Part shown: positions 57,916-64,000 of the stretch, in pieces | Position numbering within the stretch: position 1 is the first letter of the stretch | Layout: every line of letters starts with the position of its first letter | Assembly (NCBI RefSeq): GCF_003843875.1 | Contig: NZ_RKRF01000007.1 | Location: 248,001-312,000 of the forward strand | Source: Aquisalibacillus elongatus | GTDB lineage: Bacteria > Bacillota > Bacilli > Bacillales > Alkalibacillaceae | Direction: 5' to 3' | Length of the DNA stretch: 64,000 nt | The notes under the pieces: generated by a model | The model's database searches: none | What the model saw: the letters and a program-made list of their open reading frames with translations, nothing else | What the model was told of the DNA's origin: nothing | Made by a program: the position numbers and the translations under genes

Positions 57916-58653
57916 ATGTATAAACAAATGGCCAATATTTATGATGAATTAATGCAGGATGCACCGTATGATGAATGGTGTAAGTTTACAGAAGAAGTTA
58001 TAGAAGGTAAGGAAGTCCGTTCCATATTAGAAATTGGATGTGGTACGGGAGAAATTGCGATACAGCTAGCGGAGAAGGGTTATCAGGTTACGGCATTTGA
58101 TCAATCAAAAGACATGATCGAGGTAGCTGAACAAAAATTAAATAATCAAGAGGAAAGTTGTCAGTTCGATGTCCGAGATGCCCGTTATTTTTCGTATGAA
58201 CAAACGTTTGACACCCTCATCAGCTATTGTGATGTTCTAAATTATATTACGGATGTAAATGATGTAGAGCTTGTTTTAAAAAATGCGTACCAACACCTGA
58301 GACCTGGAGGATTATTCGTATTCGATGTTCATAGCCAGTCATATGTAAATTGGTTGATAGATGAAGAAATCTTCTCAGAAATTCGTGATGATATAAGTTA
58401 TGTGTGGATGTGCGAACCCTTAGAGCATGAGGGCGGCATTCGTCACGATTTAACGTTTTTTGTTAAACAGTCCGATGGGCTTTACAAACGTTTAGATGAA
58501 GAGCATGTCCAACAAACACATTCTGTAAAAACATATCAAGATTTATTACAGAATGCTGGTTTTCGTCACGTTAACGTTTATCAAGATTTCACATTAGACC
58601 AATTAGTAGATGAAGAGCAGGCTAACAGATTATTTTTTGTTTGTGAAAAATAA
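57916..58653 (+). CDS. yqeM: Class I SAM-dependent methyltransferase YqeM
   Basis: This 245-aa methyltransferase has motif I ILEIGCGTGEIAIQLAEKGYQVTAFDQS, motif II FDTLISYCDVLNYI and HLRPGGLFVFDVHS. The substrate is unknown. It is conserved at the end of the yqeG-yqeM operon in Bacillaceae. A terminator hairpin begins on its stop codon, and comER converges on it. Confidence 0.9.
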   Translation: MYKQMANIYDELMQDAPYDEWCKFTEEVIEGKEVRSILEIGCGTGEIAIQLAEKGYQVTAFDQSKDMIEVAEQKLNNQEESCQFDVRDARYFSYEQTFDTLISYCDVLNYITDVNDVELVLKNAYQHLRPGGLFVFDVHSQSYVNWLIDEEIFSEIRDDISYVWMCEPLEHEGGIRHDLTFFVKQSDGLYKRLDEEHVQQTHSVKTYQDLLQNAGFRHVNVYQDFTLDQLVDEEQANRLFFVCEK

Positions 58654-58690
58654 AAAGCTGGTGCAAAAATAATTGCACCAGCTTTTTGTT
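58652..58690. terminator. Bidirectional terminator yqeM / comER
   Basis: AAAAAGCTGGTGCAA (58652-58666) pairs perfectly with TTGCACCAGCTTTTT (58673-58687), with A and T runs at both ends. Confidence 0.93.
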
Positions 58691-58733
58691 GCAATTTATC
58701 GAATTTTGATTACAATTAATAATAAAGGTTAGC

Positions 58734-59567
58734 TTACTTAAGATCTTCTTGGTTGACGAGATGGTCAATGTGATCTTTTTCATTATAAAACTTTTCATGT
58801 GTGGCATCGAATACATGACTAAATACTTGATGATATGAATCTTCTAGCGCCACCATGCCTTCCCCTGTAATACCACCTTTAACCATAACTTTATCCTTCA
58901 ATGAGGAAAAATCATAAATTCTTTCTTCAAACAGCTTTCCATACCCAATAATCATTTCTTCTACTAATGAAGTAGCTTGATCAACTGGAATTCCAGTTTT
59001 CTTATGAGCCGCATCGATCATATCTTCCAAAATGAAACTCAAAAAAGCCGGACCACATGATACGATATCTGATGCAATTCTGACGTGCTCCTCTTCAATC
59101 TCAATAGGTTTTGAGAAATGTTTACACGTTTGTTGAATGAGTAATTTCTGATTTGCATCAATTGTGTCAGAAAATGTTAGTAATGAAACACCTTTTAATG
59201 CCCTGTTTGTTATACTTGGAATCATTCTAACAACAGAGCAAGGAAGTATTTCATCTAATAGTTCGACCGATACAGAACTGGTGATGGAAATGATGATTTG
59301 ATTAGGAGATACCTGATCTTTGATTTCGTGTGCTATAGAAACAATTTGTTTCGGTTTAGCACACAAAAAGATAATATCACATTCGTCCACGATGGAATCC
59401 CGCATTTGTAAAACATGAACATCCGGATAATGATCTTTAAGTTTGTAAGCTTTCATAAACGTTCGATTATACAAGTATACATTTTTTTCTGAAACGGCAC
59501 CGCTGGAGGTCAGAGCATGAAGCAAAACTGTCCCCATATTACCTGTTCCGATTATTCCCCATTTCAT
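58734..59567 (-). CDS. comER: ComER, pyrroline-5-carboxylate reductase-like protein
   Basis: This 277-aa protein has an N-terminal Rossmann motif GIIGTGNMGTVL, FLCAKPKQI, and the P5C-reductase C-terminal dimer domain (VSCGPAFLSFILEDMIDAAHKKTG, VKGGITGEGMVALE). It is divergent from comEA as in Bacillus. In B. subtilis comER is not needed for transformation, and in other Bacilli it has been linked to sporulation and biofilm. AAAAGGGGG precedes the ATG on the minus strand. Confidence 0.9.
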   Translation of the reverse strand: MKWGIIGTGNMGTVLLHALTSSGAVSEKNVYLYNRTFMKAYKLKDHYPDVHVLQMRDSIVDECDIIFLCAKPKQIVSIAHEIKDQVSPNQIIISITSSVSVELLDEILPCSVVRMIPSITNRALKGVSLLTFSDTIDANQKLLIQQTCKHFSKPIEIEEEHVRIASDIVSCGPAFLSFILEDMIDAAHKKTGIPVDQATSLVEEMIIGYGKLFEERIYDFSSLKDKVMVKGGITGEGMVALEDSYHQVFSHVFDATHEKFYNEKDHIDHLVNQEDLK

Positions 59568-59635
59568 GACTAAACCCCCTTTTCAATAACAGAACTCATA
59601 GCTCACCATTATGTATATGAAAGAAGGAGTAAATC

Positions 59636-60217
59636 ATGCCTTTTATTCACAAATGGCTTTGGTTGATTGTAATGATATTTATCATACTAATTATTTATCT
59701 CATCTGGCCAAAAAGTGATTATGAAGTGGTGATTCCTACTAGTGATGACAATCTAGATCAAGAAGAAAGTATTCACGATCAAGAAGAGTTGCAAACCATT
59801 TTTGTGGATGTAAAAGGTGAGGTTAACCTACCCGGTGTTTATGAAATGCCTGAAGGGAAACGTGTCAAAGATGTAATCGATCTTGCAGGAGGTTTTACTG
59901 AAGATGCTGATCAGTATCAAGTTAATCTAGCCATGATTCTTCAAGATGAGATGGTGATATTTGTGCCATCAATTAATTCAGAAACAACTGAGCATACCTC
60001 TTCACCCATTACAAATAGTGAAGGGAAAATTAGAATTAATTCTGCTACAAAAGAGGAATTGGAAACTATTCCGGGTATTGGTGAGACGAAGGCTTTGTCA
60101 ATTATTCAATATCGTGAAGAACATGGCCCTTTTAAACAATCTGAGGACTTGTTAAACATTAGTGGAATCGGAGAGAAAACATTAGAGAAGATTGTCGAAT
60201 TTATTGTTGTACCTTAA
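59636..60217 (+). CDS. comEA: Competence DNA receptor ComEA
   Basis: This 193-aa protein has one N-terminal membrane helix (about 7-24). An acidic linker, an SLBB/oligomerisation domain (FVDVKGEVNLPGVYEMPEGKRV) and a C-terminal double helix-hairpin-helix (INSATKEELETIPGIGETKALSIIQYR, LLNISGIGEKTLEKI) follow. It binds incoming double-stranded DNA outside the membrane and hands it to ComEC. AAGGAG precedes ATG 59636. No AAAA-N5-TTTT ComK box is evident in the 68-bp comER-comEA gap. Confidence 0.94.
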   Translation: MPFIHKWLWLIVMIFIILIIYLIWPKSDYEVVIPTSDDNLDQEESIHDQEELQTIFVDVKGEVNLPGVYEMPEGKRVKDVIDLAGGFTEDADQYQVNLAMILQDEMVIFVPSINSETTEHTSSPITNSEGKIRINSATKEELETIPGIGETKALSIIQYREEHGPFKQSEDLLNISGIGEKTLEKIVEFIVVP

Positions 60218-60267
60218 GCTCAATCCTTTATAATGAATTCATATATATTTTTTTAGGAGGACTTGAT

Positions 60268-60837
60268 ATGGAACGGATATCCTGGGATCAATATTTTATG
60301 TCACAAAGTCATTTATTAGCATTAAGAAGCACTTGTGAACGTTTAGCTGTTGGAGCCACTATTGTGCGAGAAAAACGTGTCATAGCCGGTGGGTATAATG
60401 GGAGCGTGTCAGGAAGTGTCCATTGTGCAGATGAAGGTTGTAAAGTTATTGACGGGCACTGTGTCAGGACGATTCATGCCGAAGTTAATGCGATCTTACA
60501 ATGCGCAAAATTCGGTGTGCCGACTGAAGGTGCTGAGATGTATGTAACTCACTTCCCGTGTTTAAATTGCACAAAGACAATTATTCAAAGTGGAATTAGG
60601 AAAATTTTTTACGCACACGACTATAAAAATCATCCGTATGCAATTGAGTTGTTAGAAGAAGCGGGCGTAGAGTATGAACAAGTAGAGCTTGATTATTTAC
60701 ATATTGATACGAATACGAAAGATAAAATGTATTTTATCTCAAATTTACTTCAAAAGCTTGAAGATAACGGAATGGATGGAGAAGAGTTAAAAAATTTAAA
60801 ACAAGAGGCTAATCAGCTATTTTCAGACGTTGAATAA
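60268..60837 (+). CDS. comEB: ComEB, dCMP deaminase family protein
   Basis: This 189-aa zinc-dependent cytidine deaminase-fold protein has zinc-binding HAEVNAILQ and PCLNCTKTIIQ, plus the dCMP-deaminase insertion SVHCADEGCKV. It probably deaminates dCMP to dUMP. In the comE operon its role in DNA uptake is dispensable in B. subtilis. TAGGAGG precedes ATG 60268, and its stop directly abuts the comEC ATG. Confidence 0.94.
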   Translation: MERISWDQYFMSQSHLLALRSTCERLAVGATIVREKRVIAGGYNGSVSGSVHCADEGCKVIDGHCVRTIHAEVNAILQCAKFGVPTEGAEMYVTHFPCLNCTKTIIQSGIRKIFYAHDYKNHPYAIELLEEAGVEYEQVELDYLHIDTNTKDKMYFISNLLQKLEDNGMDGEELKNLKQEANQLFSDVE

Positions 60838-63042
60838 ATGAGTGGTAAAACGTATATTTTGGCTATTGCTTTTTTACTTGGATATCTACCTCTCAAGATC
60901 GGTTTATTAGCATTTTGCATCATGTGTATCATCTTTCGCAAAATGCTAATCCTTAACCGGCCGCTATTCGCCTTCTCCTTAACATTCTTTCTTCTCTCTC
61001 TTTACTTATCGCCAGAAATTCCACAAGATCCAATAGACTCACATCAATATGAAGGGTGGATTGAAGTACGGTCACATCCAGAATATGGAGACAACATTCA
61101 ATTTGTAGGTTCATTAGAAAATGATACTCGAGCTATTTTCTATAGCGGACATTCTGATAAAGGCCTTTATCATGGTGCCTCATGTTTAGTTACAAGCCAA
61201 TTAAACGCGCCAAACCATTCAACGAATCAAGGTGAATTTAGTTATCGAGATTTTTTAGCCAAGCAGAACATCTCTTACATCGGTTATGATACAGAAATAC
61301 ATAGCTGTCATGATCGTTCATGGATGTCTTACATTGCCGATTGGCGTTTGTCTTTACAACAACTCTTAGAAGAGAAATTAGAAGCAGAATCTTATGTTTG
61401 GATTCAAGCCTTACTATTAGGGGATCAATCGGGTATTGATGAGGAAATAATTGAGGCATTTCAATTTTGGGGATTATCACATTTATTAGCCATTTCCGGA
61501 TTACATATAGGTATTTTACTGATCATTACGTACTTTGTGTTCCTTAAAATATTTAACTTAACGCTCGAACAAACTAAAATTTTATTATTAATACTCCTAC
61601 CAATTTATATTATTCTTGCAGGTGCAAATCCTCCTATAGTAAGAGCGGGATTAATGGCCATGGGGATTATTATCTGGAGTTTTTTAAAAGTCAAGAAGCC
61701 CGACGTTATTGATATTGTCTTGATGATCATGATTATAATCTTATTATTTAATCCTTATTTAATTTATCAGCTATCTTTTCAATTTTCGTTTATTGTTACC
61801 GTAGCTTTAATCTTATCTCGAAGATTATTAATGAACTCTAATTGGTTCTGGCTTTCAATGAAAGTAAGCTTGATTAGCCAACTAGCAATCCTCCCCCTTC
61901 AATTACATTATTTCTACTACACAAATGTTTTCTCTGTATTTTTAAATTTAATATTTGTACCCTACTTTACATTAATCGTCATACCGTTATTAATTTTCAT
62001 TATTGTCAGCTTAATGCTTCCGAATATTATATCTAATTTATTACAGCATGTATTTCAAGTCATTCATGAATGGATGATTCAATTTATGCTGTATTTAGGA
62101 AAGCCATCTCTTTTTCAATGGGTTGTTGGAGAGCCACATCTTTTAGTAATTGTTAGTTATTTTATTGTATTTCTTATATTAATGTATTTTTGGGATCGAG
62201 GTTTGCTAAAGAAAGCTGCAATTTCAGCTATTTTGTTAGTGAGTGTATGTTTTATACAATTGATAATTTATCAATTGAATCCAAATCTAACGATAACTGT
62301 ATTAGATGTAGGACAAGCTGAAAGTATTGTAATTGAACTTCCCTTTAGAAGAGGTATTTTTATGATTGATTCTGGAGAAGAAATGATGCACGAAAGTAAT
62401 CAGGAAAACTTTCAGTATAAAATTAAGCCATTTTTATGGTCGAAAGGTATATCTAAAATTGACGCTTTATGGATAACGCATTTAGATGTTGATCACAGTG
62501 GCTCAATGGAATCAGTTATAAAACAATTTAAACCGACTCAACTTTTTACGTATCCTATGGATGAAACCATTAAACTCCGAGGAATTAACCATGAAGAGGT
62601 CAATCAAGGTATGACAATCAAATACAACGGGGGAGTTTTTTCGGTTTGGTCACCACGAAGCAACGATTCATTCGATTCTGAGAATGACCAGTCTTTAGTG
62701 TTTTTATTTTCTTACGAAGATTATAATGTCTTATTTACAGGTGATATATCAGAAGAGGTTGAATCATTAATCTTATCTGAAGGATTAGGAGAGGACATAG
62801 ATGTATTAAAAATTGCCCATCATGGTAGTCAGACATCCACTAGTGATGAGTGGCTAGAAGTAACTCAACCCAAGAAGGCGTTAATATCTGTGGGTACCAA
62901 TAACATTTACGGACATCCACACCCCGATGTGATTACAAAATTAAAAAATCGGAATATAGACATATTCCGAACGGACAAAATGGGTTCAATAACGATAAAA
63001 TATCGAAAGGGACAAGACACAATTTTCCGATATAAGCCATAA
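60838..63042 (+). CDS. comEC: DNA internalization channel ComEC/Rec2
   Basis: This 734-aa membrane protein has an N-terminal DUF4131/OB-like extracellular domain. The competence domain has LLLGDQSGIDEEIIEAFQFWGLSHLLAISGLHIG, and about 10 helices follow. The C-terminal metallo-beta-lactamase domain has THLDVDHSGS, FTGDISEE and KIAHHGSQTS. The intact metal ligands suggest it can degrade the non-transported strand. It forms the pore for single-stranded DNA. It is coupled to comEB without a gap. Confidence 0.96.
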   Translation: MSGKTYILAIAFLLGYLPLKIGLLAFCIMCIIFRKMLILNRPLFAFSLTFFLLSLYLSPEIPQDPIDSHQYEGWIEVRSHPEYGDNIQFVGSLENDTRAIFYSGHSDKGLYHGASCLVTSQLNAPNHSTNQGEFSYRDFLAKQNISYIGYDTEIHSCHDRSWMSYIADWRLSLQQLLEEKLEAESYVWIQALLLGDQSGIDEEIIEAFQFWGLSHLLAISGLHIGILLIITYFVFLKIFNLTLEQTKILLLILLPIYIILAGANPPIVRAGLMAMGIIIWSFLKVKKPDVIDIVLMIMIIILLFNPYLIYQLSFQFSFIVTVALILSRRLLMNSNWFWLSMKVSLISQLAILPLQLHYFYYTNVFSVFLNLIFVPYFTLIVIPLLIFIIVSLMLPNIISNLLQHVFQVIHEWMIQFMLYLGKPSLFQWVVGEPHLLVIVSYFIVFLILMYFWDRGLLKKAAISAILLVSVCFIQLIIYQLNPNLTITVLDVGQAESIVIELPFRRGIFMIDSGEEMMHESNQENFQYKIKPFLWSKGISKIDALWITHLDVDHSGSMESVIKQFKPTQLFTYPMDETIKLRGINHEEVNQGMTIKYNGGVFSVWSPRSNDSFDSENDQSLVFLFSYEDYNVLFTGDISEEVESLILSEGLGEDIDVLKIAHHGSQTSTSDEWLEVTQPKKALISVGTNNIYGHPHPDVITKLKNRNIDIFRTDKMGSITIKYRKGQDTIFRYKP

Positions 63043-63055
63043 CTTATAGTAAGTA

Positions 63056-63092
63056 AAAAAGAGACTGTATCAACGGGATACAGTCTCTTTGT
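63056..63092. terminator. Terminator between comEC and yqzM
   Basis: AAAGAGACTGTATC (63058-63071) pairs with GATACAGTCTCTTT (63077-63090). On the minus strand it is followed by T6, so it mainly serves yqzM. Confidence 0.88.
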
Positions 63093-63116
63093 AACGTTGT
63101 CACTCTTAAATCTTTA

Positions 63117-63251
63117 TTAGTCACCGATCACAGTAAAGATGGTACCGATAAAGAAAATGACGAAGAAGAAGATGAATGAAAAACTGAAACCTTTAATGGA
63201 ATCGACAACATCATTGTTTTTAGATTGTACATCTTTTTCAAATTCGTTCAC
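63117..63251 (-). CDS. yqzM: YqzM family small membrane protein
   Basis: This 44-aa peptide has a polar head MNEFEKDVQSKNNDVVDSIKG and one Phe/Ile-rich membrane helix ending GTIFTVIGD, nearly identical in pattern to B. subtilis YqzM, which also lies between comEC and holA. Function unknown. The start is GTG 63251-63249, 7 nt after AGGAGG on the minus strand. Confidence 0.9.
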   Translation of the reverse strand: MNEFEKDVQSKNNDVVDSIKGFSFSFIFFFVIFFIGTIFTVIGD

Positions 63252-63336
63252 GATTATCCCTCCTACGCTAATTCAAGTATAATTCATCTTTCCGAAAAAA
63301 TCTACATTTTTTATACCGTTCAAAAAAATGTAAAGA

Positions 63337-63367
63337 TTGAACTGTTAAGAGTTAACAGCAATATTAT
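63337..63367 (+). promoter_or_regulatory. Operator-like dyad within a possible long-spacer promoter
   Basis: CTGTTAA (63342-63348) and TTAACAG (63352-63358) form a perfect dyad around GAG. It lies between TTGAAC (63337-63342) and TATTAT (63362-63367), a 19-bp spacing like that used by MerR-type regulators. Suggestive only. Confidence 0.35.
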
Positions 63368-63398
63368 AACTTAGTTCAGCACAAAATAACTATACACC

Positions 63399-63445
63399 AA
63401 ACGCCGCTAAAAATAAAATTTCCCGGGATTTTATTTTTGGCGTTT
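63399..63445. repeat. 47-bp imperfect inverted repeat before holA
   Basis: AAACGCC (63399-63405) pairs with GGCGTTT (63439-63445), and AAAAATAAAAT (63409-63419) with ATTTTATTTTT (63428-63438), around TTCCCGGG. Only a 3-nt bulge interrupts 18 bp of pairing. Confidence 0.7.
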
Positions 63446-63458
63446 ATATAGATATTGG

Positions 63459-63488
63459 GGGGAATGGCTTGCTGTTCCCCTCTTTATA
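63459..63488 (+). terminator. Second hairpin before holA
   Basis: GGGGAA (63459-63464) pairs with TTCCCC (63475-63480), followed by TCTTTAT. It is immediately downstream of the 47-bp inverted repeat and upstream of the holA promoter. Confidence 0.45.
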
Positions 63489-63497
63489 CTTTAGGTC

Positions 63498-63526
63498 TTG
63501 TCATTTTTAGGGGTTCGTAATACGAT
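63498..63526 (+). promoter_or_regulatory. Sigma-A promoter of holA
   Basis: TTGTCA (63498-63503) and TACGAT (63521-63526) are 17 bp apart, about 30 bp before holA. Confidence 0.7.
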
Positions 63527-63554
63527 TAAAATGCATAGAAAGGTGTTGAAATCG

Positions 63555-64000
63555 ATGCACGCACAGGAGTTTCTAAAAAAACGATCCCATTCAATGGTTC
63601 CTATTTATGTATTATATGGTGAAGAATCCTATTTTATACAAGAAGTAAAAAAGCAAATTGAATCCATGATTGAACATAAAGATTCTGACTTTGACCGGAA
63701 TACATATGATATGGAAACCATGCCTATACAAGAAGCACTTCATGATGCCGAGACCTTCCCGTTTTTTAGTGAGCATAAATTAGTCGAAGTCCATAGAGCT
63801 TACTTTTTGACTGGACAAAAGTTAAAAACGGACATCGAACATGATTTAGAGTCACTTGAAGAGTATGTTAACCAACCTGTAGATTTTTCAACTTTGATTA
63901 TCATTGCTCCTTACGAGAAATTAGATCAGCGGAAGAAAATCGTAAAAACATTAAAACAATCTGCGGAATTCATTGACTGCAGCTCACCTAAAGCTTATGA
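63555..64000 (+). CDS. holA: DNA polymerase III subunit delta, N-terminal part
   Basis: The frame is open to the right edge (148 codons visible). It begins MHAQEFLKKRSHSMVPIYVLYGEESYFIQEVKKQI, with VLYGEE typical of the delta subunit of the clamp loader (YqeN), then ETFPFFSEHKLVEVHRAYF. It loads the beta clamp with HolB and DnaX. ATG 63555 lies about 10 nt after AAAGGTG. The TTG at 63546 is too near that site. Its position after comEC and yqzM matches B. subtilis. Confidence 0.93.
   Translation, partial: MHAQEFLKKRSHSMVPIYVLYGEESYFIQEVKKQIESMIEHKDSDFDRNTYDMETMPIQEALHDAETFPFFSEHKLVEVHRAYFLTGQKLKTDIEHDLESLEEYVNQPVDFSTLIIIAPYEKLDQRKKIVKTLKQSAEFIDCSSPKAY

Overview
The window is a low-GC chromosomal segment from an endospore-forming member of the Bacillaceae (Firmicutes). 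Three things point there: Shine-Dalgarno sites are strong, TTG and GTG starts are frequent, and gene order follows the Bacillus subtilis rplU-obg-ruvAB-secDF-relA-alaS-greA and yqeG-comE-holA blocks. Sporulation genes (spo0B, safA, a YhcN/YlaJ lipoprotein, spoVB, an rsfA-type regulator, an uninterrupted sigK, sda) show a spore former. Several very acidic proteins and a Mrp-type Na+/H+ antiporter operon are compatible with a halophilic or alkaliphilic lifestyle, but that is inference. I cannot name the genus.

Layout. 1-1.25 kb: a truncated gene and two poorly known small genes. 1.4-4.4 kb: rplU with its L21 leader, prp, rpmA, spo0B, obgE. 4.5-8 kb: safA, nadE, a sporulation lipoprotein, a benzil-reductase-like SDR, yebC. 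8.1-12.4 kb: ruvA, ruvB, a DUF2905 gene, queA, tgt, yajC, followed by a 21-bp phased repeat. 12.6-19.8 kb: membrane genes (TIGR04086, an ArsB/NhaD-type transporter, DUF421, spoVB), comN, secDF, lapA. 19.8-29 kb: recJ, apt, relA, dtd, then a T-box controlling hisS-aspS, then 6S RNA. 29.3-37.7 kb: rsfA-type regulator, rarA, cymR, a NifS/IscS cysteine desulfurase, mnmA, a TPR gene, recD2 and two tiny genes. 37.8-46.6 kb: Ala T-box, alaS, ireB (yrzL), yqgF, yrzB, mltG, trmR, udk, greA, yrrS, mtnN. 46.6-53.3 kb is a minus-strand block: a 49-aa membrane peptide, sigK, mrpGFEDCA and sda. 53.3-64 kb: a DnaA-box cluster, yqeG, yqeH, aroE, yhbY, nadD, yqeK, rsfS, yqeM, comER (minus), comEA, comEB, comEC, yqzM (minus) and the beginning of holA.

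The genes cover translation and ribosome assembly (rplU, rpmA, prp, obgE, yqeH, yhbY, rsfS, three aminoacyl-tRNA synthetases, tRNA modification by queA, tgt, mnmA and trmR), recombination and repair (ruvAB, recJ, recD2, rarA, yqgF), the stringent response and purine salvage (relA, apt), sulfur metabolism (cymR, cysteine desulfurase, mtnN), competence (comN, comER, comEA-EC) and sporulation control. Most of this is conserved core. The parts most worth a second look are an Mrp operon with no mrpB, the DnaA-box cluster and odd translation-initiation region at sda, the phased 21-bp repeat after yajC, the tandem hairpins and operator-like dyad before holA, and an unannotated 49-aa membrane peptide next to sigK. 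I found no insertion sequence, prophage, CRISPR array, tRNA or rRNA gene.
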